Source: Streptosporangium album
GTDB taxonomy: Bacteria > Actinomycetota > Actinomycetes > Streptosporangiales > Streptosporangiaceae
Assembly (NCBI RefSeq): GCF_014203795.1
Contig: NZ_JACHJU010000001.1
Coordinates: forward strand, 868,001 to 932,000
Direction: 5' to 3'
Length of the DNA: 64,000 bases
Of this stretch, positions 8,077-16,293 are shown piece by piece. The translations under genes were made by a program, and so were the position numbers. The notes beneath the pieces were generated by a model that saw only the letters and a list, made by a program, of their open reading frames with translations, was not told the origin of the DNA and did not search any database. Position 1 is the first letter of the stretch, and every line of letters begins with the position of its first letter.

Positions 8077-8262
8077 TCATGCACCGCCGAGCGAGCCGAG
8101 GGTGCCGATGCTCAGTCGGGCGTTCAGGTCGAGGCGCACCTCGCCGTAGGGACGCACATGCAGCCAGAACAGCGGGGTCAGGCCGCGCCGGTCGACCGGT
8201 GTGAGCAGGGCGGCCCACTCGGGCTCGGCGAGGACATCTTGCAGCATCAGGACATTTACCAT
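8077..8262 (-). pseudogene. Tn3-family transposase C-terminal remnant
   Basis: The minus strand encodes 61 residues, VNVLMLQDVLAEPEWAALLT and DRRGLTPLFWLHVRPYGEVR, matching the extreme C-terminus of Tn3-family TnpA proteins. Everything upstream (about 900 residues) is missing: a MITE begins exactly at 8262, next to the first codon left. The 166 bp between the MerR stop and this fragment show no gene. Confidence 0.75.
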
Positions 8263-8486
8263 GATCGGGGTTGAGGAACAGCGGAACAGCCATTGGCGGT
8301 ACGCCGCTGCGTCGCAGGTCGCGGAAGGCCATGCAGGGCGTCGGGCGGTGTTTCCCGGGGCCGCGCCCTCGCGTCAGCGGGCCCTGAACGCCTGACCCTT
8401 TCGCATTCGACCAGCTCACCGCCACAACGAGAAACAAGATCTTTCTCACCGCCAACGGCCGTTCCGCTGTTCCTCAACCCCGATCA
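8262..8486. mobile_element. MITE-like repeat, copy 1 (complete)
   Basis: A ~225-bp non-coding element with terminal inverted repeats of about 38 bp: it starts TGATCGGGGTTGAGGAACAG (from 8262) and ends in the matching GCTGTTCCTCAACCCCGATC (to 8485). The repeats differ at only two or three positions. The interior is nearly identical to 10884-11068. It sits between the Tn3 remnant and the 3' end of the WD40-like gene, whose stop codon lies within 10 bp. Confidence 0.8.
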
Positions 8487-8489
8487 CCG

Positions 8490-10745
8490 CTAGATCTCCC
8501 CGTCGGAGCCGGTGGCGACGATCCGCAGGGCGCACAACGTCAGGTAGTGCCGGTCGTGCGAACCGAGGCCGAGGTAGGTCTCCAGCGGCGCCTGCTCGAG
8601 CAGATCAAGGACGGCGGAGATGTGGCGGGCGTGGGCGGCCTGCCGGACCAGTTCGGCGTTCGCGCCCGAGCGTTGACCGCGGGGCGTCCGGAGGAACCTC
8701 TCATGAGCCTCGACGAGAGCGGCGATCTCCTCCGGGGTCGGCGGCTCGGGCACCGGAGGCGCCGCGTCCCCCTGATCGGCCTCCCTCAGGATCTGCTCGA
8801 TCCACGGGGCGATCTGCAGGCGGTCGGGGCAGAGCTCGACGAACCGCCGCGCCCGGTCCGCCTCGTTCCGCCACGCGTGCAGCTTCGCGATCTCACGTGG
8901 CAGCCCGCGGGTGTGCACGCCCGCCGGGTCGCCCGCCCTGACCCGCTCGACCACCTCGCCGGCGAGCCGGAGCAGGTCCTCGAAGGTCGCGGTGTTCGGC
9001 GGCGGCCACGCGGGCGGCTCGGCCGGGCTCGGGGTACTGCCGCGGAAGGATTCGACCAGCTCGTCGAGGGGAGGGGCGGCCCCGTCCGCGGCCGCGGGGG
9101 CGTTCGGAAAGATCTCCAGGCCGCCCCAGCGCACCGGCCAGGCGAACCGGCGATCCACCGACCAGGCCAGCAGCGCGTCCAGGTCACGTTCCCGGCCGGG
9201 AGGGGCGAGCACCAGGCCGGGCTCGAACGCGGCACCCCAGGTGCGCGCGTCCAGCGCGAAAGCGGGATGGGGCTCGAAGTCCAGGCCGAAGTCGTCCCCG
9301 TCCTCGACCAGCGGGTTCTCACCGGGCGGCTGCCGCAGGAACTGGAATGCGCCGACCACCTCACCCGTCCTGGCCCGGACGAACCGCAGCCCCGGAATCG
9401 TCCCGTTGCCCTCGTCGAGCGAGGTGACGATGACGAGCATGTCGTCCGCGCCCCACAACACCCCCTCGGCGCCCTCCGGCACCTCGATCGTCCGCAGTCG
9501 TTCGGGGCGTTCGCCCAGGTCCCAGACCTCGGCCCGGCCCTCGTCGGTCAGGCACGCGGCCCGGCCGCCGTCGGGCGACCACGCCCACGCGGTGAGGTCG
9601 GGCGTGAAATACCTGGTCGGGCTGAGCGCCAGGTCCAGGTCATAGTCGTGCTCGCCGCTCGCCCAGAGGATGCTCACGCCCGGGCGCGCGCCCGCGTCGT
9701 CGTCCGCGGGCACCACGACCGCCAGCCGCCCGGCCGGGCCCCAGGACAGCAGCGCGGCACCCGGGCGGGCGGCGTGCGCCGCCACCGGCTCCCCGGTCAC
9801 CGCGTCACTGATCATCAGCTGGCCGTCCCGCTGGTGGGCCAGGTGCCGTTCGTCCGGGCTCCAGGCCGGCAGCGGGCCGTCGAGGTCGTGGGTGTCCCTC
9901 AGCCAGGCGACCCTGCGCGAGGCGACGTCGATGGAGCACGCCCACCCGGACTCCTCGTATCCGTAGACGCGCTCGCCGTCCTTCGACCACGCGGACCAGT
10001 CGAGGCAGAGCGGCTCCCCGTCGAGCACGGCGAGCATCTTCTCAGACAGCGACTCGACCGGTACCAGAGCCTCGACGTCCTCGATGTCATCGGCGTCCTC
10101 CAGCGAGACGAGCCGGCCCCGCTGCTCATCCCGGTACCAGCCGCCCCACATCACCACGCGCTCGCCGTCGGGCGCGAAGGCGAAGCACGGTCGCGAATCA
10201 CTCACGTTCACCTGGGCGATCGGCTCGCCCGCCGAGCTCTCCGGGTCGCCGAACGATTCCCAGACCCCCACCCTCGACTTTTCGTGCACCACCGCGACCC
10301 GGGAGGCATCGGCCGACCACTGGATCATGTGCCGGTCGCTCTCCCAGCCCACGCCGCCGGGAATTCCGTCGATGACGTTGACGCACCGGCCGGTGGCGAC
10401 CTCCCAGATCTGCAGCACGCCGCCGTCGTCGAACTCCTCGCCGACCCTGCTCCCGATCGCCAGGTATCGGCCGCAGGGGCTGAGCGCGTGCGTCAGAACC
10501 TTGGCCCGGTGCGTGTCGGCATGGCGGAGCAGGGCTCCGTACGCCTTGATCTTTCCGGTCGCGTAGCGGTGCGCCTCGGTGACGCCGTGCGCCCGTTCCA
10601 ACGCGGTGAGCGCGGCGCGGAGCGGCGGCAGGTCGCGTTCGGGCGTGAACGCGGACCAGTCGGCGGCGCCCAGCGTCTCCCGTGCCGCGTCGGGATCCTC
10701 GGCTATCTCGGGGAACTTGCCAGAAATGATCATGTCGCCAGACAT
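8490..10745 (-). CDS. WD40-like beta-propeller protein
   Basis: A cytoplasmic hypothetical protein of about 751 residues from the ATG at 10745 (MSGDMIISGKFPEI); upstream in-frame starts exist but that extension is Arg/Pro-rich and looks non-coding. The middle ~450 residues contain repeated WD40-type blades such as ALSPCGRYLAIGS, AWSPDERHLAHQRDGQL and AWSPDGGRAACLTDEGRAEV followed by WDL. The C-terminal ~150 residues are helical and have no recognised domain. No signal peptide or membrane segment is visible. Propellers usually act as protein-interaction platforms; no function can be assigned. The gene is flanked by two direct copies of a MITE, so it may have moved or been duplicated with them. 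Confidence 0.75.
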   Translation of the reverse strand: MSGDMIISGKFPEIAEDPDAARETLGAADWSAFTPERDLPPLRAALTALERAHGVTEAHRYATGKIKAYGALLRHADTHRAKVLTHALSPCGRYLAIGSRVGEEFDDGGVLQIWEVATGRCVNVIDGIPGGVGWESDRHMIQWSADASRVAVVHEKSRVGVWESFGDPESSAGEPIAQVNVSDSRPCFAFAPDGERVVMWGGWYRDEQRGRLVSLEDADDIEDVEALVPVESLSEKMLAVLDGEPLCLDWSAWSKDGERVYGYEESGWACSIDVASRRVAWLRDTHDLDGPLPAWSPDERHLAHQRDGQLMISDAVTGEPVAAHAARPGAALLSWGPAGRLAVVVPADDDAGARPGVSILWASGEHDYDLDLALSPTRYFTPDLTAWAWSPDGGRAACLTDEGRAEVWDLGERPERLRTIEVPEGAEGVLWGADDMLVIVTSLDEGNGTIPGLRFVRARTGEVVGAFQFLRQPPGENPLVEDGDDFGLDFEPHPAFALDARTWGAAFEPGLVLAPPGRERDLDALLAWSVDRRFAWPVRWGGLEIFPNAPAAADGAAPPLDELVESFRGSTPSPAEPPAWPPPNTATFEDLLRLAGEVVERVRAGDPAGVHTRGLPREIAKLHAWRNEADRARRFVELCPDRLQIAPWIEQILREADQGDAAPPVPEPPTPEEIAALVEAHERFLRTPRGQRSGANAELVRQAAHARHISAVLDLLEQAPLETYLGLGSHDRHYLTLCALRIVATGSDGEI

Positions 10746-10883
10746 TAACGGACATGGGCGACAGTCGCGGATGGATCGCGGAACGGCCGTGCCGGGGCCA
10801 CCCGAGGGCGCGGGGCGTTCACCAGACCGCCGTCCTTGGCCATCAACGCTACGGCGATCGCGCCGCACACCGCGCCCCAGGGC

Positions 10884-11068
10884 CGGGGTTGAGGAACAGC
10901 GGAACAGCCATTGGCGGTACGCCGCTGCGTCGCAGGTCGCGGAAGGTTATGCAGGGCGTCGGGGCGGTGTGTCCCGGGGCCGTGCCCTCGCGTCAGCGGG
11001 CTCCAACCGCCTGGCCCTTTCGCATTCGACCAGCTCATCGCCACAACGAGAAGCAAGATCTTTCTCAC
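10884..11068. mobile_element. MITE-like repeat, copy 2 (3' truncated at intron boundary)
   Basis: Direct copy of the 8262-8486 repeat, starting CCGGGGTTGAGGAACAGCGG and matching through ATCTTTCTCAC at 11068. At that base the similarity stops and the group II intron sequence GTGTGTCC begins, whereas copy 1 continues with CGCCAACGGCC. The missing 3' end and right terminal repeat would have been the 3' exon of the intron. Confidence 0.8.
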
Positions 11069-12279
11069 GTGTGTCCAGTAGGGATAGGTGGTTGATCGAA
11101 ATGTGTGGTTAACGATTGATCTCGTAAGTTCGTCGTCGCTTGCCGGTGTGAGTCCGGTCCGGGTAGTCGTCAGGGAGCCCGGTAGCAGGCTGGCGGCTCC
11201 GTCTGGAAACGGTCGGGGTCGAAGCCCAGCGTCAAGCGTCCCTTGGGGGCGTGCAACTGTGCGGTCCGCAGCATGAAGCGAAGCCTGCCGCGTCGTTAGA
11301 TCTCTCACCCGGTGACGGGTGGGGCGAGGGGATGCCGAGCCCGGGTGAGAAGGGCGAAGGCCATGGAAGCGGTGAAGATCCTGAAGATGCAGCCGTGAAG
11401 GATCCCCCGGCGTAGAGGGCGTGGAACGTACAGATAGTGGCGGCGGGAACTGGAGAGGCCCTCCCCGGCCCGGTGACCTGCGCAGTCGTGTTGCCGGAGC
11501 GTGGTGTCCCATAACCGATGACCTCGGGAAGTGGATCACTGGCCGGGTGGGCGTCGGAGGGGGCCGTAGTACCGCTTGAGCCGATCGGACAGCATAACCG
11601 GCGGTGAGGGAAGGGCCCCTGCTTCGTCGACGCGTGCTGATGCAGACGCCCCAGATGATGCTGGGGCAGATGGAGGTGCCCGGTGAGTGCCGGGGTTTCG
11701 GCTGGTCCCACCGCCCTGGTGAAGGCTCCCTTGGACAAGGTGCGTGCCCTGCAGCACACGCTTTACCGGACGGCCAAGGCCGATCCCGGGCGACGGTTTC
11801 ACGCGCTCATGGACAAGGTCTCCCGCAGGGACGTTCTGTGGCGTGGGTGGGCCGCGGTGCGCGCCGACAACGGCGCACCCGGCATCGACCGGACCACTTT
11901 GGACCAGATCGAACACGAGTACGAGGCAGTCCGCCTTGTGGACGAGCCGGCCGCCGAACTGCAAGAAGGCCGATACCGTCCGCTGCCCGCGCGCGGGGTA
12001 ATGATCCCCAAACCGGGACGGGCGGAGGAGTACCGGCCGCTGTCGATCTCGACGGTTCGGGACCGGGTCGTGCAGGCCGCTTTGAAGATCGTGCTTGAGC
12101 CGGTGTTCGAGGCGGACTTCGCGACGTGCAGCTTCGGGTTCCGGCCGAAACGCGCGACTCACGATGCTCTTCAAGTCGTCATCGATGAGGCTTGGCGGGG
12201 CCGCCGGTGGGTGGTCGAGCATGGTGTGATCGTCCGGTTCGCCGATGACCTGCTGGTGATGTGCAGATCCCGGCAGCAA
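11069..12279 (+). mobile_element. Group II intron, 3' truncated
   Basis: The element begins GTGTGTCCAG, fitting the GUGYG 5' consensus of bacterial group II introns, followed by ~600 bp of structured non-coding sequence (11069-11682) and then the intron-encoded reverse transcriptase gene. The 5' boundary is fixed by comparison with MITE copy 1, which is uninterrupted at this position. Domains V and VI and the 3' splice site are absent, because sequence after 12279 belongs to an amine-oxidase remnant. Confidence 0.75.
11683..12279 (+). pseudogene. Group II intron reverse transcriptase, deleted
   Basis: A start like LtrA proteins (LYRTAKADPGRRFHALMDKV, then NGAPGIDRTTL) leads through RT motifs RYRPLPARGVMIPKPG, EYRPLSISTVRDRVVQ and CSFGFRPKRATHDAL. 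After AWRGRRWVVE (residue ~179) the sequence jumps directly to HGVIVRFADDLLVMC, so the block between RT3 and the FADD catalytic motif (normally about 60-70 residues) is missing. After residue ~199 (CRSRQQ) the frame runs into unrelated sequence; the thumb and maturase domains are gone. It cannot support mobility or splicing. Confidence 0.8.
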
Positions 12280-12299
12280 GACCGCCACCATCCTGGCCC

Positions 12300-12665
12300 G
12301 CGGGCTCGACAAGCTCGCACCGTGGTTGAAGCACGCGAACGCACCGGCGGTAGTCTCTGGACCAAAGAGATCGGCGGAGCGACGCTCGAGCTCAGCGGCC
12401 AGTGGGTCTCCCCAGACCAGACAGCTCTGATCGACATGATCGAAGCCGGGCCGCGAGACGTACAGCAGGCCGACGCCATGACGACCCCTGTCACCGAGGC
12501 GCGCCGTGAACATCTGCTGGGCTGCCGTCGCCCCGTACTTCGGGCCCGAGACGCTCGACCCTGTTGTCTACTTCGAGAGCGACTGGGCGAGCGAGGAGTG
12601 GACGCGTCGGCGCACAGCTCCGCACCGCCGACACCCACAATCGGTGCCCGACCCGGCACCGGCTG
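12300..12665 (+). pseudogene. FAD amine oxidase (putrescine oxidase-like) remnant
   Basis: Two pieces of a flavin monoamine oxidase are recognisable in different frames. Frame 1 reads VVEARERTGGSLWTKEIGG and then GQWVSPDQTAL (the FAD-binding N-terminal region) up to about 12440. From about 12512 another frame reads AAVAPYFGPETLDPVVYFES and then DWASEEWTR, a C-terminal segment of the same family. The ~300 intervening residues are lost. Its position immediately upstream of an aldehyde dehydrogenase suggests a former polyamine-oxidation pair (oxidase giving an aminoaldehyde, dehydrogenase oxidising it). The pathway is inference; the decay is directly visible. Confidence 0.65.
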
Positions 12666-12690
12666 AACCACTCCAGACAGGAGAACGACG

Positions 12691-14052
12691 ATGAGCAGCA
12701 GTCCCGCCTACCAGGTGACCGACCCGGCGACGGGCGAGGTCGTCGAGACCTTCGAGCCGGCGACCGACGCAGACGTCGAGGCCGCGCTGACGGCCGCCGC
12801 TGCGGCGTACGCGACGTGGAAGGACGTCCCGATCACCCGACGTGCCGAGATCGTCAGTAAGGTCGCAGCACTGTTCGCCGAGCGCGCGGATGAGCTCGCC
12901 GCGATCGCGACCCAGGAGATGGGCAAGCCGGTCTCGGAGGGAGTGGGGGAGGTCGAGTTCTGCCAGGCGATCTTCGACTACTTCGCGACCGAGGGCCCGA
13001 CGCTCGCTGCGGACCAGCCGATCAAGACGTTCTCAGGCGGAAAGGCGGTCGTACAGAAACTGCCTGTCGGCCCCCTGCTCGGGATCATGCCGTGGAACTT
13101 CCCGTACTACCAGATCGCCCGTTTCGCGGCGCCCAACCTGATGCTGGGCAACACGATCATCCTCAAGCACGCCGAGTCGGTGCCGAGGTCGGCGCTCGCA
13201 GTCGAACAGATCATGAAGGACGCCGGCGTGCCAGAGGGCGCGTACGTCAACCTGTTCGCGACCCACGAGCAGATCGAGACGATTATCGCCGACCCACGGG
13301 TGCAGGGCGTCTCGCTGACCGGGTCCGAGCGGGCCGGTGCGATCGTCGCGTCGCTCGCGGGGAGGAACTTGAAGAAGTGCGTGCTCGAGTTGGGAGGCTC
13401 GGACCCTTACGTGATCCTCGACAGCGACGACGTCGCGGAGGCGGCGGAGACGGCGTGGGCCACCCGCATGTACAACATGGGCCAGGCCTGCAACTCCAAC
13501 AAGCGCATGATCGTGATGCATGACATCTTCGATGACTTCGTCTCGGAGCTCACCCAGAAAGCGCTCGCGATCGAGCCGGAGTCATTCGCCCCGATGTCAT
13601 CTCGGGCGGCTGCTGAGACGCTCGCGGCCCAGGTCGACGACGCGGTCAGCAAGGGAGCGACACTGCATGCCGGCGGTGTGCTCAGTGACGCCCCGGCGGC
13701 GTACTACTCGCCTGCTGTCCTCACGGGTGTCACCCCGGACATGCGGGCCTATGGCGAAGAGCTGTTCGGGCCGGTCGCCGTGGTCTACAAGGTCGGCAGC
13801 GACGAGGAGGCTCTGGAGCTGGCGAACGACACGCAGTACGGACTGGGTGGCGCGGTGTTCAGCACCGACGTGGATCGAGCCACATCCGTGGCCTCATTGC
13901 TCGAGACCGGGATGGCGAACGTGAACACCCCGGCCGGTGAAGGCGCAGAAGTTCCGTTCGGCGGGGTGAAGCGCTCCGGGTTCGGCCGCGAGCTCGGCCC
14001 CCTCGGCATGGACGAGTTCGTCAACAAGCGGATGTTCTTCGTCGCAGACTGA
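12691..14052 (+). CDS. NAD(P)-dependent aldehyde dehydrogenase (succinate-semialdehyde type)
   Basis: A complete 453-residue ALDH-superfamily enzyme oxidising an aldehyde to the acid with NAD(P)+. Landmarks are the cofactor-binding GIMPWNFPYYQIARF, the catalytic glutamate in LELGGSDP, the catalytic cysteine C267 in NMGQACNSNKR, and the C-terminal EVPFGGVKRSGFGRELG. The overall pattern resembles NAD-dependent succinate-semialdehyde dehydrogenases, but 4-aminobutyraldehyde is also possible given the amine-oxidase remnant just upstream. AGGAGAA precedes the ATG by a standard spacing. A strong hairpin terminator follows the stop. Its codon use is ordinary and the gene appears functional although its upstream partner has decayed. 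Confidence 0.9.
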   Translation: MSSSPAYQVTDPATGEVVETFEPATDADVEAALTAAAAAYATWKDVPITRRAEIVSKVAALFAERADELAAIATQEMGKPVSEGVGEVEFCQAIFDYFATEGPTLAADQPIKTFSGGKAVVQKLPVGPLLGIMPWNFPYYQIARFAAPNLMLGNTIILKHAESVPRSALAVEQIMKDAGVPEGAYVNLFATHEQIETIIADPRVQGVSLTGSERAGAIVASLAGRNLKKCVLELGGSDPYVILDSDDVAEAAETAWATRMYNMGQACNSNKRMIVMHDIFDDFVSELTQKALAIEPESFAPMSSRAAAETLAAQVDDAVSKGATLHAGGVLSDAPAAYYSPAVLTGVTPDMRAYGEELFGPVAVVYKVGSDEEALELANDTQYGLGGAVFSTDVDRATSVASLLETGMANVNTPAGEGAEVPFGGVKRSGFGRELGPLGMDEFVNKRMFFVAD

Positions 14053-14064
14053 CAGCGCCGCCGC

Positions 14065-14104
14065 GTGATGAGGCCGACGGCTCCGGATCCGTCGGCCTCA
14101 TCAC
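14065..14104 (+). terminator. Hairpin terminator after the aldehyde dehydrogenase
   Basis: GTGATGAGGCCGACGG (14065-14080) pairs perfectly over 16 bp with CCGTCGGCCTCATCAC (14089-14104) around an 8-nt loop. There is no U-tract, as is common in actinobacteria. It may also serve the convergent remnant that ends at 14101. Confidence 0.85.
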
Positions 14105-14533
14105 GCCCCCGCTCTCGAAACTGAGCCCTCAGTTGCCTTCCTTATCGCCGATCTAGAGAACCCGACCGGCTCGATCGGGGGCGCGAGGCCGCCGGCGCGT
14201 TCGGGTGCGGCGGGTAGCGGTGGCGGCAGAAACGTGGGCTCGGCCTCGGCCACCGTACCGCCCACGAATGCCATGGCGGCCCGGTGACCAAGGTGGGGCG
14301 CGAGCAGCTCGATCGCCTCCCGCACGGTGGCGCGCCCCTCTTCGCTCATGCCGTCCGCGTGGGCGAGGGCCAGCTCGACGGCCAGACCGTCGCAGGCGCG
14401 CAGGCACTTCATGGCCAGCTCGACGACCTGGCCGGGGGACGCGGGCAACAGACGCAGGTAGTCGCGAGCATGGGCGGTCGCCTCGGCGGGCGAGCGGCCG
14501 GTCGGCGATCATCGCCAGGATGAGCTTCACGTC
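14101..14533 (-). pseudogene. Frameshifted hypothetical gene
   Basis: The minus strand reads VKLILAMIADRP, then needs a frame change near 14500 to continue AEATAHARDYLRLLPASPGQ and VVELAMKCLRACDGLAVELA, which runs to the stop at 14101. Upstream of 14533 the same frame has RRDFAPQWAGPDND and then a TGA. Codon bias is coding-like on both sides of the shift, so this looks like a recently broken gene or a sequencing indel. No family is recognised; the C-terminus is helical with a proline-rich tail. Confidence 0.5.
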
Positions 14534-14739
14534 GTTATCGGGGCCGGCCCACTGCGGTGCGAAGTCGCGCCGGTACAGTCAGGACGCCACGGCCGCGCCG
14601 ACACTTTCGGCCGCACCGCAATCTCGCGCCCGACGGTGCACCGCCTTCTGTCCGGCGACCAGGCGAGCCACAGCCGTGAACGACCGCTCCCGGAATTGTC
14701 GCCCGAACCTGGTAGGACAGAACTCCGCGCCCCCGCGGC

Positions 14740-15030
14740 TGGACGTGCGCGGGAGCGAGGGCCTGCGGCTGCGCCCCGTGCGGCACGAGCACCTCACCGT
14801 CCTACGGTTCGAAACCGGCGGGCTGCCCGGCCACGTCGTCCGCGCCCTCTCGAAGTGCGAGTTGCCCACGCTGGAGCACTTGGAGCTGTGACTCGGCGTC
14901 TCCGATTACGGAGGTGACGCCACCGTGGGCGACATGGAGGGCATCCTGTCGGGAACGGGGCTGCCCACACTGCGACGACTCGGGCTGCGCAACAGCGAGA
15001 TCCAGGACGAGGTGGCCGCCGCCGCCCAGG
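14740..15030 (+). pseudogene. STM4015-type leucine-rich-repeat protein remnant
   Basis: The frame reads LDVRGSEGLRLRPVRHEHLT, then LPTLEHLEL, a TGA where relatives have Trp (LELWLGV), then GVSDYGGDATVGDMEGILSG and TLRRLGLRNSEIQDEVAAA before losing the frame. These are the central LRR-like units of STM4015-family proteins. An intact member lies at 41428-42354, whose corresponding segment reads LERLDVWLGVDDGEG. Both ends are missing and there is an internal nonsense codon, so the copy is dead. Confidence 0.75.
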
Positions 15031-15073
15031 CGCAGCGTGCTCGATGCGTGCTCGCATGCCCCGGAACGCGCCG

Positions 15074-15586
15074 TCAGGACCCGCCACAACCCGCCATCGG
15101 AACGGCGACCGGCAAGTCGACGCTGTCGCCGCCTTCGACGTGGCTGTCCTGCCACACACGTATACGGTCGCCATCCAGCGCGATTCTCGGCGTCGGATCA
15201 TGGCCCAGCCACGGATACTCGCCGCTCAGCACCTGTGACCACTCCCGCCAGGATTCCAGACCACAACAGCACCCCGGGACGATGGCCGGGCCGGCGTTGA
15301 GGTCGCGTACCTCCAGGCCACCCGGAAGGATCAGGTCGTCCTGTTCAAGAAGCGCCCTGATCACGGTGCTGGCATCCGCCTCGGCCAGGTCTAACCCATC
15401 TTCATCACGCAGATGCACCTCGGCCAGAGTGGCGATGACCGCACCGATCTCGGCAGGAGTGAGGTGGCCGGAGATCGCGATCGTGCTGAAGGCATCCAGA
15501 TCAGCGACCATCCAGGCTTGAAAGACGTCGATCGGGCGTATCTCCACCATGGGGACGATGCGCACCGCCTGAGCGTCAGAGGCCAC
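15074..15586 (-). CDS. Hypothetical protein, PGCCCGLESW motif
   Basis: A 170-residue soluble protein. It carries a short helical/beta region ending in NAGPAIVPGCCCGLESWREW and YPWLGHDPTPRI, a tryptophan- and cysteine-rich signature I associate with uncharacterised actinobacterial proteins. No catalytic motif is recognisable. It overlaps the upstream DUF3885-like gene by 11 bp (start 15586, upstream stop 15576), so the two are probably cotranslated. The C-terminus runs into the region of the LRR remnant and may have been altered. Function is unknown; an immunity-like or regulatory role would be speculation. Confidence 0.6.
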   Translation of the reverse strand: MASDAQAVRIVPMVEIRPIDVFQAWMVADLDAFSTIAISGHLTPAEIGAVIATLAEVHLRDEDGLDLAEADASTVIRALLEQDDLILPGGLEVRDLNAGPAIVPGCCCGLESWREWSQVLSGEYPWLGHDPTPRIALDGDRIRVWQDSHVEGGDSVDLPVAVPMAGCGGS

Positions 15587-15929
15587 GAGGGTGCCTCGAC
15601 AGCCAGTCGGAGTGCGCCGCCTTCAGCCGGTCGCCCGCCGCGGAGATCCCGACGGTTTCTTCTCCGGCACCATAGGTCGCCGTCACGATGTGGACCCGCT
15701 GCCCGGTGAAGAACTCGTCCAGGACGGTGTTGTGCCGATACAACAGGATCGCGTACTCGCTCTCGTCGTCGGGGTAGCGTTGCGAGTCGGGAAGGCTGTG
15801 GAAACGGACCCACCGATCGGCATAGACGTTCTTCAGCTCGTATGCCAGCGGTGGGCACTCCGGCCACTGCCTCCGCCACAGCACCGACAGTTCCGGCCAC
15901 CCTGACCCCGATATCTCGGTCATCTGCAC
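15576..15929 (-). CDS. DUF3885-like protein, shortened
   Basis: A 117-residue protein starting MQMTEISGSGWPELSVLW. The block YADRWVRFHSLPDSQRYPDD, followed by ESEYAILLYRHNTVLDEFF, is characteristic of DUF3885 proteins, which are usually near 180-200 residues. The end AAHSDWLSRHPRGL also matches the family C-terminus, so about 70 residues in the middle, after VHIVTATYGAGE, appear to be deleted in frame. The stop overlaps the start of the next gene by 11 bp. The biological role of DUF3885 is unknown to me. The internal deletion makes full function doubtful. Confidence 0.6.
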   Translation of the reverse strand: MQMTEISGSGWPELSVLWRRQWPECPPLAYELKNVYADRWVRFHSLPDSQRYPDDESEYAILLYRHNTVLDEFFTGQRVHIVTATYGAGEETVGISAAGDRLKAAHSDWLSRHPRGL

Positions 15930-16293
15930 TCAGGCAGGCTAGAGATCACGCATGACGCCAGCAAACCATTTCCGGCCTGGCACTGTTATCTCATCGGCGC
16001 AGACCCGCGCCGATCGCGGAAGCCGACTCGCCGAAGCAGCCCGCCAAGGCATGCTGAAGATGGCGCGAGCGTACGGCTGCCGCCCAGCTACCGACCACCA
16101 CGAGTTGCATTTCCCGTTGCAGTTCAGGACCGTTCAAGGCCGTCCAGGATGGACCACCCACACCCGCTGACCTAATGAGAGTTACCGGGTCACTCCACCT
16201 GTTGGGGCTGAAGATCATGCGGTGGCCGGGGTAGACGACATCGCCGCCGTCGGCTCAAGGCGACGGCGCGGCGCCGTGAATGGTGCCGGCCGC

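Noticed and set aside
2550..8262. One Tn3 transposon spanning the resolvase and the TnpA tail
   Set aside because: No matching 38-bp Tn3 inverted repeats were found and the intervening 30-bp-repeat island and MerR operon make a single element unprovable.
8263..8486. A short minus-strand frame (VRKILFLVVAVSWSNAKG) inside both MITE copies
   Set aside because: Frames diverge after ~40 codons between the copies and there is no ribosome site; the repeat is better explained as non-coding.
8547..10748. A 733-codon open frame opposite the WD40-like gene
   Set aside because: Antisense shadow in high-GC DNA; the minus strand has clear repeat blades and a better codon pattern.
11069..12279. Retron or diversity-generating retroelement around the first RT
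   Set aside because: The RT motifs and the 5' structured region match group II introns; there is no msr/msd pair or template/variable repeat.
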